DNA from: Sva-07 sp963710625
Lineage (GTDB): Bacteria > Actinomycetota > Acidimicrobiia > Acidimicrobiales > Ilumatobacteraceae
Direction of reading: 5' to 3'
Length of the DNA: 64,000 nt
Assembly: GCA_963710625.1 (NCBI GenBank)
Contig: CAVQBG010000024.1
Coordinates: 1-64,000, forward strand
Made by a program: the position numbers and the translations under genes
Notes under the pieces: model-generated
What the model was told of the DNA's origin: nothing
Databases searched by the model: none
Seen by the model: only the letters and a program-made list of their open reading frames with translations
Shown: one piece after another, positions 49,293-59,072 of the stretch
Layout of the letters: every line of letters begins with the position of its first letter
Position numbering within the stretch: the first letter of the stretch is position 1

Positions 49293-52200
49293 ATGACTGA
49301 GACCTCGGTCGATGTACGCGGTCGGACATCGCTCACACCGGTGCAGCGAGCACTGTTCGCCTCCCAGCAGCGCGACCCGGGCTCACCCATGCAGAACATG
49401 GTGCTCATGGCCCACATCTCCGGGGCGATCGATGCCCACCGTCTGGCCGACGCCTTCGCCGTCGTGGTCGACGCGAGCGACGTCCTGCGGAGTCAGATCA
49501 CGACCGGAGCCAACGGCGAGACGACCGTCCGGATCTCGCACGAACGAGCGCTCACCGAGGTGATCGACCTCCCCAGAACCCAGGCGCAGGCGTGGGCGCA
49601 GCGCAGGGCTCGCGAAGTCCTCCCGCTCAGCCGTCGCGCCTACGACAGCGCGGTGCTCGTGCACGACGACGACACGGTCTCGTGGTATCTCGCGCTCCAC
49701 CACTGTGTCACCGACGCGTTCTCATCCGCCCGCGTGTTCCAATTGACCGCCGACGCGTATGCGGGTGAGTCGGTCGAGATCCCCCCGTACTACTCGTGGG
49801 AGGGCCTGACCGATCGCGGAGCTGCCCACGAGCGAGCAATGCTCCACTGGGCGGTTCGTGCACCGGCGCCACGGATCGGACAGCTCTACGAGCGCCAGCA
49901 GCCTCCGACGTCATCGAGCACTCGGGTCCCCGTACCGGTCGATCACGAACTCGCCGCCGCGCTCGATGCGCTGACCCTCGGTCGTTTCCGGTCGATGAGC
50001 ACCGACCTCTCATGGACGACCATCCTGCTCTGCACTACCGCCGTACAGCTCCACCGCATCAGTGGCGCCGACCGTTTCGCGATCGGCGTCCCGGTCCACA
50101 ATCGCAGCCGACCGGGCGCACGGGATCTTCTCGGTCCACTGGTCGAGGTGTATCCCGTCGACATCGTGATCGAACCCGACGACTCCTTCGCCGTGCTCCA
50201 CCGTCGGATCAGCCGATCACTCAATCAGACACTGCGTCACGCCGAGCCCGGTACCGCCCCCGCCGGAACCGACATCGAGGTCGTGGTCAACGTCATTCCG
50301 ACGGTCGAACTCTCGACCTTCGGATCGCACCCTGCGCACGTCGAGTGGATCCACCCCGGTGCGTCCGATGCCAACCATCTGATGCGGGTTCAGCTCGCTC
50401 GCTTCGGACCGCCTCAACTCGTGCTCGATCTCAACCACGGCGCATCCTCGGAGCAACGCACGGCGCGTGTCGCAGCCCACTCGGCGCGGATTCTGCGCGA
50501 GATGGCCGAGGAGCCAGACGCCCACATCGGTGGTTTCTCCCTCCTCACACCCGACGAGAGGATCGCACTCGACTCGTGGGGCGACGGGCCAACGGCCGAA
50601 CCCGCCGTCCACGTGATCGACCGACTCGCCCTCGCGCTGCGCGACCGGCACGACATCGCGATCGTCGACGGATCCACCTCGTGGTCGGGCCGCGAGCTGT
50701 GGACCCGGGTCGAGCGACTGGCCGCCACGCTGCAAACCGGTGGGATCGGTCCCGGTGATCGCGTCGCAATCGAAATGAGGCGATCGGCCGAGGCGGTCGT
50801 GGCCATCCTCGCAACGATGCGCGCGGGGGCGTCGTATGTTCCGATCGACCCCGAACAGCCTGCGACGCGTCGCGACGACTTGATCGAACGTGCAGGATGC
50901 ACGATCACGCTGCGCGACGGCTCGGGGTCGCCCGTCGCCGGTACCACGTTGCAGCCCGTCGAGCGGTCTCTCGATGCAGAGGCGTACCTGCTCTTCACTT
51001 CGGGGTCGACAGGTGAACCCAAAGGCGTGCCGATTTCCCACCGCGGTCTGGCCGGCTACCTGGCGTTCGCCGTCGAGCACTACGTCTCACCCGACGATCG
51101 GCCGGTCGTGCCACTGTTCAGCGCTCTGACGTTCGATCTCACGGTGACGAGCCTGTTCCTCCCTCTGCTCACCGGCGGGCGGTCGGTCGTGTTCGGCGAG
51201 GATGGCCCGGTGGCGATGCAGCGCATCGCGACCTCGACCGATCTCACCTGGTGCAAGGCGACACCGTCGCACCTCGAACTCCTGGTGCGCCTGCTGCCGC
51301 CCGAGCATTCGCTCTCGACGCTCGTCGTCGGAGGCGAGGCGTTCGCGACGTCGCTCGCCCGTCGGCTCAGGGCCGCCTTGCCCGGGGTACGGATCTTCAA
51401 CGAGTACGGACCGACCGAGGCAGTCGTCGGTTGCATGATCCACGAGTGGAACCCGGACGAGTTTCCCGGGTGTCCCGATGTTCCCATCGGCAGGCCGGCG
51501 CCCGGCGTCGGACTGCGGGTGCTCGACCGCTCCGGGCACGATGTTCCGCCCGGCGCGATCGGAGAACTCCACATCGCCCACCCAGGGCTCACCGTCGGCT
51601 ACCTCGACGGCGACCTGAGTGCCTTCTCCTCCGCGAGGGGCCGCCGTTGGTATCGATCCGGCGACCTGGTCCGGATGCTCGACGACTCGACACTCGTGTA
51701 CCTCCGTCGTGTCGACGAACAACTCAAGGTGGGGGGAATTCGACTCGATCCGAGTGAGATCGAGGCCGCGCTCGAGCTTCACCCCGCAGTCAGAAGAGCA
51801 GCGGTGCGGGCATGGTCGCCCGAGCATCGCCTCGCCCGTCGACACTGCGTGCGCTGCGGCCTGGCCGACAACGTGCCGAACGTCGTCTTCGACGACGCTG
51901 GCGTATGCGACCGGTGCCACAGCTACGAAGCGATCCGAGTGCAAGCCGATGTCTGGTTCCGCGACCAGACGGATCTGCTCGCGCTGCGCGACCGCGCCCG
52001 CGCGGAACGCACCGGACGATACGACTGCATCGCGTTGCTCAGCGGCGGCAAGGACTCGACGTATGCGTTGTTCCAGCTGGTGCAGATGGGCTTCGACGTG
52101 TATGCGCTCACGCTCGACAATGGCTTCATCTCCGACGGAGCCAAGGAGAACGTGCGGCGAAGCGTCGCCGCACTGGGGATCGACCACGAGTTCGCGACGA

Positions 52201-55200
52201 CGGAGGCGATGGCCGCCATCTTCCGGGATTCACTCGAGCGGCACAGCAACGTGTGCCACGGCTGTTTCAAGACCATCTACACGCTGGGAACGAATCGCGC
52301 GGTCGAGCTCGGCGCACCGCTCGTCGTCACTGGACTTTCCCGTGGCCAGCTGTTCGAGACCCGCCTGATACCGGCGCAGTTCAGCGAGCACCGATTCGAT
52401 GCCGACGCGATCGATGCAGCGGTGGTTGCTGCTCGACGTTCGTACCATCGGATCGACGATGCGGTCCGACGGTTGATGGACACCGAAGTCTTCAACGACG
52501 ACGCGCTGTTCGACCGCATCGAGTACGTCGACTTCTACCGGTACGTCGATGTCGACCTCACCGAGATGCTCCGCTTCCTCGACGAGGAAGCGCCATGGGT
52601 GCGACCATCCGACACCGGACGCTCGACGAACTGTCGGATCAATGCGGCCGGCATCCAGACGCACCTGCTCGAGCAGGGGTACCACAACTACGCCGAGCCC
52701 TACGCATGGGACGTGCGCCTGGGTCACAAGCAGCGCGAGCAGGCGCTCGCCGAGCTCGACGACCGCGACGACGAGGACGAGGTCGCGGCAATGCTCGCGG
52801 AGATCGGGTACACGCCGCGAACCCGCGAGATCCTCGCCGCCTGGATCGAGGTCGGCGACGATGCGACGGCGCCGAGCCCGGCGGAGTTGCGTGTACACCT
52901 CCAGGGACTCCTACCCGCCCACGCAGTGCCCGCGGCGTTCGTGATCGTCGAGGAACTTCCGTTGACCACGAACGGCAAGCTCGATGTGGCGGCACTTCCT
53001 GCGCCGAGGCGCACACATCGGTCGAGCCCGACGCTGGTCGTCGCTCCGACGTCCGAGCTCGAGCGCAGGATCGTCGAGCTCTGGGAACGTCACCTCGGTA
53101 TCGACACGATCTCCGTCGACGACGACTTCTTCGCGCTCGGTGGCGACTCGCTCGCCGCGCTCGAGATGACGATGATGTTGAGCGACGCTCTCGGCCGAGA
53201 CGTCTCCGAGGAGATCGTCTTCTCGAACACCACGCCCAGCGCACTGGCAGCCGCGCTCGATGGACACCACGCGGCCGACCACGGGTTCGATGGTCTCGGC
53301 GCCGGCGTTGCGGTCGGGACGGGTCCCGAGCCCAGCACAGGTGGTGACCCACCGCGGCTGTCCGCGGGTGAACGCTCGATGCTGTTCGAGCACCGGATGC
53401 GACCCGACGACCCTCGATACAACCAGGGTCGCCTGTATGTCCTCGATGGGCTGATCGACCCCGAGCGGTTCCGTGCTGCGCTCGCCGACGTCATCGCCCG
53501 TCACGAGCCGCTCCACTGGACCTTCGACGAACCCCGGAGACGGCTCACGGTCGACGACGCACTGGCCTTCACCGCCGGGGTGCTCGCCACGCAGGCAGAC
53601 GTCCGCGAGGCCGCGACCGTGATCCATCGCACGCCCTTCGAACTCGCGAGCGGCCCCCTCGTCCGTTGCGGGCTCTTCGAGGTCGACGGGACCACGGCCA
53701 TCGTGCTCGCGACCCACCACATCTCGACCGACGCCGGCTCGTTCGATCGGCTGTGGAAGGAGGCCGTCACCGCCTATCGAGGCGAGGAGCTGCCTCCGCT
53801 GCCGAGCTCGTATTCGGACCACGCCACCTGGCAGGCGAACCGACTGGCCGCCTCGAACGACGACTACTGGCTGGCATCGATCGGCGCCGTCCCGCGGATG
53901 CAATTGCACCGTCCGTTCACGCCTGCACCGGACGGACTTCGCGACCGCGTGGCCGAGATCACCACGACCGAGTTCCGATCTGCGACCGGCACGTCGCCGT
54001 TCGCCACCGTGCTGGCCGCACTCGCCACGGTCATGCGTCGCTACTGCGGTGCCGACGAGATCACGCTCGGCGCGCTGGTCTCGACTCGCGACCACGCGAG
54101 CGCGGAGAACCTCGTCGGCTACTACCTCAACACCCTGCCACTGACCTTCCGTGTCGATCCGGGCGGACATCTCGCAGACCTGCGAACCCAGAGCGCGGAG
54201 ACCCTGGCATCGGGACTTGCGCACCGTGTGGTGCCGTTCGCCGACATGGTGACGGGGCGGCGCAGGGCCGAGCTGCCCGAGCCCGCTCCGCAGGTGTTGG
54301 TGGCCCTGCAGGAGCTCGACGAGGTCAGCTGCGGAAGCCTCCACGGCACGCAGGAGATCCTGTTCACCGGAACGGCGGTCGCAGACGCAACCTTCTTCGT
54401 GCAGCAGCGGGGCGGAAACGTCGTGCTCGCCATCGAGCACCGCGGTTCCGAGCTCAGCGCGGAAATCGCCGACCGGCTCCTCGCCGATCTCGACACTGCG
54501 CTCACCGCGCTCGTGCGGCGCCCGGACGCGGTGGTCGGATCGATCACGTTGGACTCGCAGCACGCTGGCCGCCTCGTGGGCTCGACTCCAGCCGCTGCAC
54601 CGCACGTGATGGCCCAGATCACACGGGTCATGGGCGATCAGCCCCACGACGTCGCGATCCGGTGCGGCGACCGCTCTCTGACCTGGCAAGCGCTCGACCA
54701 TGCATCGACGATGCTCGCTCATCGCCTGGTGGCAGTTGGTGTGCGGCCGTCCGATCGCGTCGTCGTCACGCTTCCCCGATCGGTCGAACTCGTGGTCGCC
54801 ATCGTCGCGGTGCTGCGCGCCGGCGCTGCCTACGTGCCCCTGGACCCGACGTATCCCACCGCCCGGAACCGCTCGATCGCACTCGCGTCGGACGCTCGGG
54901 CCGTGATCGGCGAGTTGGACGTCGACGGGTTCCAGGGCAACGGCGTCGTCGTCGATCTCGACGACCTGAGCACCGCGCAACCGGACGAGCATGGTGAGCT
55001 CCCTCCACCCGACATCGACGGTCCGGCGTACACGATCTTCACCTCCGGCTCCACCGGCGAACCGCGCGGCGTGACCGTCGGCCACCGGGAGCTCGCGATC
55101 AGCACCGCAGCGCGCTCCACGGTGTACGGCGCGAAACCCGAACGGTTCCTCGTGGTCTCGAGCGCTTCGTTCGACAGCTCGGTCGCCGGTCTGTTCTGGA

Positions 55201-57245
55201 CGCTGACGGCGGGCGGCACGGTCGTCCTGCCGACCGACGCCGAAGTGCACGACGCCGATGCGCTCATCGACCTGTTCGCGTCAGCCGACATCACCCACAC
55301 CCTGATGGTGCCGTCGCTCTACCGGGGACTGCTCGGCCGGGCAGCGGCCGACGCCGCGTGGCCCGACCAGGTGATCGTGGCAGGAGAGGCGTGCGGACCG
55401 GACGTGCTTGCCAGCCACCTCGCCACGCGCCCGGGGTCGAAGCTCTCGAACGAGTACGGCCCCACCGAGGCAACGGTCTGGGCGACCGTCAGTCATCTCG
55501 ACTCGGCGACACCAGGTGTGCCGATCGGTGATCCGATCCCTGGCGTGTGGACCGCCGTGGTGGACGATCGGGGAGAGCTGTGCCCCGCCGGAGTGATCGG
55601 CGAACTGCTGATCGGGGGGGAGACCGTCACCCGGGGCTACGACGGCGTCGATTCCGACCGATTCGGTGGTGCGAGCCCGCTGGGCGCAGGACGTACGTTC
55701 CTCACGGGCGACCGAGCGGCAGTGGCCGCGGGTCAGCTGTACTTCCACGGTCGGGTCGACGACCAGCTCAACGCCGGCGGGCTCCGGATCGAGCCCACCG
55801 AGATCGAGATCGCGCTCAAAGCGGTGAGCGGCGTCGAGGAGGCGATCGTGGTGGCCCGTGATCTCCGACCGCTCGACGCCCGTCTGGCGTCGACCGAGTC
55901 GGCCCGGCTCGCCGACGCGATGCGGCGCGCAGCAGGCTCCGACGACCCGCTCGCCTCACTCGACGACGAGTTGGCCGACGATGCCCACCGCTCCCTCGTC
56001 GCTCACCTCGAGGGCGACCTCACGGCCGTCGACCTCGACGCGCTCGACGCACATCTTTCGGCAACGTTGCCACCGACCGCCACGCCTCGCGTGATCCGGA
56101 TCCACGAGCGCCTACCGAGGTCGCCCAACGGAAAACTCGACCGTGCAGCGATCACCATGCTGCCGGTCACCGCATCGAGCCGGCAGTCGCCCGTCGTCCC
56201 CGGCTCGATCGGAGAGCTCGACGAGATCGTCGGGTTCTTCCGAGACGTCCTCGATCGAAACGATGTCGGACCGGACGACGACTTCTTCGATGCCGGCGGC
56301 GAATCGCTGCTCGCGCTCGAGTTGTTCATGCGGATCGAACAGCGCTTCGGCATCCGCCCGCGCGTCTCGGTGCTGTTCGAAGCTCGCACCCCGCGGGAGC
56401 TGACGGCCGCCCTCGGTTTCGGGGGTCTCGAACAGCGTGATGGCGCGCTGGTCCTCCGGGACGGCGGCGGCGAATCACCGCCGCTGTGGATCTGGCCGGG
56501 ATCGGATGGGGCGCTCCTCATCTTCGAACGACTCGTCGACCGGCTCGACCCTGGGCTCCGGGTGCTGGGCGTCGAGTACCCGGGGACCCGAGGCGAACGG
56601 GCGCCGTTCGACACGATCGAGGACCTCGGTCGGTACTGCCACGAAGCACTGGTCGCGGCCCAGCCGTCGGGCCCGTACCGAATGCTCGGCTACAGCACCG
56701 GAGGGCTGGTCGCCGTCGATGTTGCCCGCCGACTGCTCGAGACCGGCGAGGACGTCGACTACCTCGGCGTCATCGAAGCCGGGGTGGCAGGAGTGGCCGA
56801 CCCTCGCGGCCGGGCGGCCAAGTTCGTGGACGCATGGCGGACCCGCGGTCCGCGCTTCGCCGCGGCACGACTGCGCAGCTCCACCCAGGTCCTGACCGAC
56901 GAGGTGACGAAGACGATCCGGCGCTCGCTCGAAGACCTCGCGGTCGACCGGTTCGGCATCCGGCCATCCGACCGGAGGTTGTTCCTCGGTATGGAACACC
57001 ACTTTCGCGCTGCGAGTCTGAGCTACCGGCCACCGACGATCGATGCCGACATCGACCTCTATCTCGGCGACGACGCCTCCGCACACTGGATCACCGCGAT
57101 GACTCATGCCTGGGAATCCGTCGCAGGAGGTCGGCTCCGTGTCGTCCAGGTCGATGGTTCTCACATCCGCAACACGATGCTCCTGCCACCGCACGTCGAC
57201 TCCCTCGCTGCGTCGGTCGCCGCCGACCTCGTGGACGATCGATGA
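49293..57245 (+). CDS. Nonribosomal peptide synthetase C-A(PP-loop)-T-C-A-T-TE
   Basis: The 2650-residue dimodular NRPS has C1 about 10-410 (HHCVTDA at 136-142), A1 430-1236 (FTSGSTGEPKG, NEYGPTE, A10 LPLTTNGKLD) and T1 with S1286 in LGGDSL. Then follow C2 1355-1755 (HHISTDAGS at 1475), A2 1770-2290 (FTSGSTGEPRG, NEYGPTE, PNGKLD), T2 with S2338 in AGGESL and TE 2395-2650 (GYSTG, S2468). A1 is interrupted between A8 and A10 by a PP-loop ATPase. Pocket residues give D-L-T-K-V-G-E-V-G-K for A1, close to the asparagine code, and D-S-A-L-I-A-E-V-W-K for A2 (no match recalled). C1 is N-terminal, so a starter from the free carrier protein or an acyl donor is expected. Product: an acylated dipeptide, hydrolysed or cyclised by TE. 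Confidence 0.95.
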   Translation: MTETSVDVRGRTSLTPVQRALFASQQRDPGSPMQNMVLMAHISGAIDAHRLADAFAVVVDASDVLRSQITTGANGETTVRISHERALTEVIDLPRTQAQAWAQRRAREVLPLSRRAYDSAVLVHDDDTVSWYLALHHCVTDAFSSARVFQLTADAYAGESVEIPPYYSWEGLTDRGAAHERAMLHWAVRAPAPRIGQLYERQQPPTSSSTRVPVPVDHELAAALDALTLGRFRSMSTDLSWTTILLCTTAVQLHRISGADRFAIGVPVHNRSRPGARDLLGPLVEVYPVDIVIEPDDSFAVLHRRISRSLNQTLRHAEPGTAPAGTDIEVVVNVIPTVELSTFGSHPAHVEWIHPGASDANHLMRVQLARFGPPQLVLDLNHGASSEQRTARVAAHSARILREMAEEPDAHIGGFSLLTPDERIALDSWGDGPTAEPAVHVIDRLALALRDRHDIAIVDGSTSWSGRELWTRVERLAATLQTGGIGPGDRVAIEMRRSAEAVVAILATMRAGASYVPIDPEQPATRRDDLIERAGCTITLRDGSGSPVAGTTLQPVERSLDAEAYLLFTSGSTGEPKGVPISHRGLAGYLAFAVEHYVSPDDRPVVPLFSALTFDLTVTSLFLPLLTGGRSVVFGEDGPVAMQRIATSTDLTWCKATPSHLELLVRLLPPEHSLSTLVVGGEAFATSLARRLRAALPGVRIFNEYGPTEAVVGCMIHEWNPDEFPGCPDVPIGRPAPGVGLRVLDRSGHDVPPGAIGELHIAHPGLTVGYLDGDLSAFSSARGRRWYRSGDLVRMLDDSTLVYLRRVDEQLKVGGIRLDPSEIEAALELHPAVRRAAVRAWSPEHRLARRHCVRCGLADNVPNVVFDDAGVCDRCHSYEAIRVQADVWFRDQTDLLALRDRARAERTGRYDCIALLSGGKDSTYALFQLVQMGFDVYALTLDNGFISDGAKENVRRSVAALGIDHEFATTEAMAAIFRDSLERHSNVCHGCFKTIYTLGTNRAVELGAPLVVTGLSRGQLFETRLIPAQFSEHRFDADAIDAAVVAARRSYHRIDDAVRRLMDTEVFNDDALFDRIEYVDFYRYVDVDLTEMLRFLDEEAPWVRPSDTGRSTNCRINAAGIQTHLLEQGYHNYAEPYAWDVRLGHKQREQALAELDDRDDEDEVAAMLAEIGYTPRTREILAAWIEVGDDATAPSPAELRVHLQGLLPAHAVPAAFVIVEELPLTTNGKLDVAALPAPRRTHRSSPTLVVAPTSELERRIVELWERHLGIDTISVDDDFFALGGDSLAALEMTMMLSDALGRDVSEEIVFSNTTPSALAAALDGHHAADHGFDGLGAGVAVGTGPEPSTGGDPPRLSAGERSMLFEHRMRPDDPRYNQGRLYVLDGLIDPERFRAALADVIARHEPLHWTFDEPRRRLTVDDALAFTAGVLATQADVREAATVIHRTPFELASGPLVRCGLFEVDGTTAIVLATHHISTDAGSFDRLWKEAVTAYRGEELPPLPSSYSDHATWQANRLAASNDDYWLASIGAVPRMQLHRPFTPAPDGLRDRVAEITTTEFRSATGTSPFATVLAALATVMRRYCGADEITLGALVSTRDHASAENLVGYYLNTLPLTFRVDPGGHLADLRTQSAETLASGLAHRVVPFADMVTGRRRAELPEPAPQVLVALQELDEVSCGSLHGTQEILFTGTAVADATFFVQQRGGNVVLAIEHRGSELSAEIADRLLADLDTALTALVRRPDAVVGSITLDSQHAGRLVGSTPAAAPHVMAQITRVMGDQPHDVAIRCGDRSLTWQALDHASTMLAHRLVAVGVRPSDRVVVTLPRSVELVVAIVAVLRAGAAYVPLDPTYPTARNRSIALASDARAVIGELDVDGFQGNGVVVDLDDLSTAQPDEHGELPPPDIDGPAYTIFTSGSTGEPRGVTVGHRELAISTAARSTVYGAKPERFLVVSSASFDSSVAGLFWTLTAGGTVVLPTDAEVHDADALIDLFASADITHTLMVPSLYRGLLGRAAADAAWPDQVIVAGEACGPDVLASHLATRPGSKLSNEYGPTEATVWATVSHLDSATPGVPIGDPIPGVWTAVVDDRGELCPAGVIGELLIGGETVTRGYDGVDSDRFGGASPLGAGRTFLTGDRAAVAAGQLYFHGRVDDQLNAGGLRIEPTEIEIALKAVSGVEEAIVVARDLRPLDARLASTESARLADAMRRAAGSDDPLASLDDELADDAHRSLVAHLEGDLTAVDLDALDAHLSATLPPTATPRVIRIHERLPRSPNGKLDRAAITMLPVTASSRQSPVVPGSIGELDEIVGFFRDVLDRNDVGPDDDFFDAGGESLLALELFMRIEQRFGIRPRVSVLFEARTPRELTAALGFGGLEQRDGALVLRDGGGESPPLWIWPGSDGALLIFERLVDRLDPGLRVLGVEYPGTRGERAPFDTIEDLGRYCHEALVAAQPSGPYRMLGYSTGGLVAVDVARRLLETGEDVDYLGVIEAGVAGVADPRGRAAKFVDAWRTRGPRFAAARLRSSTQVLTDEVTKTIRRSLEDLAVDRFGIRPSDRRLFLGMEHHFRAASLSYRPPTIDADIDLYLGDDASAHWITAMTHAWESVAGGRLRVVQVDGSHIRNTMLLPPHVDSLAASVAADLVDDR
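51828..52838 (+). other. PP-loop ATP-pyrophosphatase domain inserted in NRPS A1
   Basis: NRPS residues about 846-1182. It begins with a zinc-knuckle-like HCVRC (852/855) and VCDRC (872/875), then DCIALLSGGKDSTYAL (PP-loop 917-922), a Rossmann core, NVCHGC (988/991), and a conserved-looking tail GRSTNCRIN with HNYAEPYAWDVRLGHK. N-acetyl-sugar amidotransferases (WbpG/PseA/LegN) start the same way. Such domains adenylate an oxygen and replace it with nitrogen or sulfur. It is in one frame with A1, with A8 before and A10 after, and has the same base composition as its host, so it is a true domain insertion. Confidence 0.88.
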
Positions 57246-58171
57246 CGCAGGGCGCCGACATCAGTGTGGTGATCCCGACGTTCAATCGGTCCCGGTCGTT
57301 GGCGCGACTGCTCGACGCGCTGGCAGACGAGGCCACCGCTGGGTGCACGGCCGAAGTGATCGTGGTCGACGACGGTTCGACCGACGACACCGAACAGGTC
57401 GTGCGACAGTGCGCGCTCGCGGTGACCTATCTCCGCCAGGCCGGGGCAGGCCCGGCGGCGGCCCGCAACACGGGCTGGCGGGCGAGCTCCGCGCCCGTCG
57501 TCGCCTTCATCGACGACGACTGCGTCCCCCGACCGGGGTGGCTCACCGACCATCTCGCAGCGTTCGAAGATCCGTGTGTCGGAGGTGTCGGTGGAACCAT
57601 CGAGCCGCTCGTCGACGGATTCATCGCCGACTTCATCACCGCCGATGGCCTGGTCGATCACGGCCGTCCGCCGGGACGGGGCGCCGACGCCGATCCGACG
57701 TACCTGGTCACCGCGAATGCTGCGTTCCGCCGGGCGGCGCTCGAGGCGGCAGATGGCTTCGAGGAGGACTACCGGCTGGACCGCCCGGATCGGACCGGCC
57801 GGATCGTGGCCGGGGAGGACGTCGACCTGTGCTGGCGGATCGTCGAGGCGGGCTGGGCACTGAAACGATCGCCGGGCGCGATCGTCGCACACGACCATCG
57901 GGTCGCCCTCGACGCCCTGATGCGGACGTACTTCCGTCACGGACGGGCGCGTCGTGAACTCGGCCGGCGACATCATGGTCGTGGAGCGGCCGATGGGATG
58001 CGACGGGCGACGTCGACGCGTCACTGGATCGACCGAGTCCGGCGATATCGAAACCGCGGTGAGCGATCCTGGGGCCGCGTCGCCGGGTTCGTTCTCCTGC
58101 GGCTGGGCGCGCTGATCGCCTACGGGGGCGGTGTGCTCCGGTCGTTCAGCGACGATCGGTCAGCCCGCTGA
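57242..58171 (+). CDS. GT2-family glycosyltransferase
   Basis: The 309-residue GT-A enzyme starts ISVVIPTFNRSRSLARLLDAL. It has the nucleotide-sugar DDGSTDD, the metal-binding FIDDDCVPRPGW and the acceptor-side GEDVDLCWRIVEAGW. It transfers a sugar to an unknown acceptor. A C-terminal amphipathic/hydrophobic helix (GFVLLRLGALIAYGGGVL) may attach it to the membrane. ATG overlaps the NRPS stop (ATGA), so it is translationally coupled to the synthetase and probably acts on its product or on a shared glycan. Confidence 0.88.
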   Translation: MTQGADISVVIPTFNRSRSLARLLDALADEATAGCTAEVIVVDDGSTDDTEQVVRQCALAVTYLRQAGAGPAAARNTGWRASSAPVVAFIDDDCVPRPGWLTDHLAAFEDPCVGGVGGTIEPLVDGFIADFITADGLVDHGRPPGRGADADPTYLVTANAAFRRAALEAADGFEEDYRLDRPDRTGRIVAGEDVDLCWRIVEAGWALKRSPGAIVAHDHRVALDALMRTYFRHGRARRELGRRHHGRGAADGMRRATSTRHWIDRVRRYRNRGERSWGRVAGFVLLRLGALIAYGGGVLRSFSDDRSAR

Positions 58172-59072
58172 GGCCGACGAGGAATCCGGCGCCCCACGGC
58201 AGGTGCATCGCCGGCAGCACCGGTGCCACCAACAGGCCGCTCGGACCGGCGGACGCCGCCTGACGCGCGGTCTCCGCCGCCAGAATGGCGAGGTAGGTTG
58301 ACAACACGTGACGCCGCCACGGCGAGCACAACCCGAGCACGAGCAGCGGACCCGCGAGTTGGCGTGGAGCGAGCGACGAGGGGTGGCGCCGCACGGTCGC
58401 CGCTCGCGAGCTCCCGTACCTCCAGAACTGGGTGGCCACGGCTCGCAGCGTCCGGCGCGGCACATACGTGCTCCTGATCGAAGGGTCGAACCACACCCCT
58501 CCGCGGCGCGCCATGCGAACGGCGAACTCCGCGTCTTCGTTCACCCCCACGTCGGTTGCGTAGCCGCCGACGGCGACGGCGTCGGCGGTGCGATAGGCCC
58601 CCAGGTAGACGGTGTCGACCCAGCCTGGCGCTCCTCCGCTGTGGAAACGCGCGGGTCCGGCGCCCAGCGGCGAGGCCATCGCGAGGGCGATCGCGGCCGG
58701 CAGACCGCTCGCCGCCACCGGTGACATCGCGCCACCCACCATCGCAGCACCGGTACGGTCGAGTGCCTCCACACACCGCTCGACGTAGTCGACCGCGATC
58801 GTGCAATGCCCGTCGACCCGAACGATCACCTCGCCGACGGCCTCTGCGATCCCCACGTTGAGCCCGGACGCCTGCACCCGGTTCGGGTTGTCGAGCACCG
58901 TCGCACCACCGACCGCCGCAAGCTCTCGTGTGCGGTCATCGGACCGACCGTCGACGACCAGCACCTCGATCACATTCGGATACGTCTGCTCTCGGACCGC
59001 CGACAGGGTCTGCTCGATGTGTGCTTCTTCCCGGTAGGTGGGGATGACGACGGTGACCGTCGGCCCACTCAC
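58146..59072 (-). CDS. GT2-family glycosyltransferase (succinoglycan-type)
   Basis: The 308-residue GT-A enzyme has VTVVIPTYREEAHIEQTLSAV, DGRSDDRT, the DxD-like VRVDGHCTI and VNEDAEFAVRMARRGG. C-terminal hydrophobic segments (from about 235) indicate membrane association, as in ExoA-like polysaccharide enzymes. GTG at 59072 overlaps the stop of the sugar-transferase gene (GTGA). Its 3' end overlaps the convergent GT2 gene by 26 bases. Confidence 0.85.
   Translation of the reverse strand: MSGPTVTVVIPTYREEAHIEQTLSAVREQTYPNVIEVLVVDGRSDDRTRELAAVGGATVLDNPNRVQASGLNVGIAEAVGEVIVRVDGHCTIAVDYVERCVEALDRTGAAMVGGAMSPVAASGLPAAIALAMASPLGAGPARFHSGGAPGWVDTVYLGAYRTADAVAVGGYATDVGVNEDAEFAVRMARRGGVWFDPSIRSTYVPRRTLRAVATQFWRYGSSRAATVRRHPSSLAPRQLAGPLLVLGLCSPWRRHVLSTYLAILAAETARQAASAGPSGLLVAPVLPAMHLPWGAGFLVGLSGLTDRR

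Noticed and set aside
51828..52838. PP-loop region as a separate gene or an assembly artefact
   Set aside because: The frame is continuous with A1 on both sides, there is no internal ribosome binding site or stop, A8 and A10 motifs flank it correctly, and base composition matches the rest.
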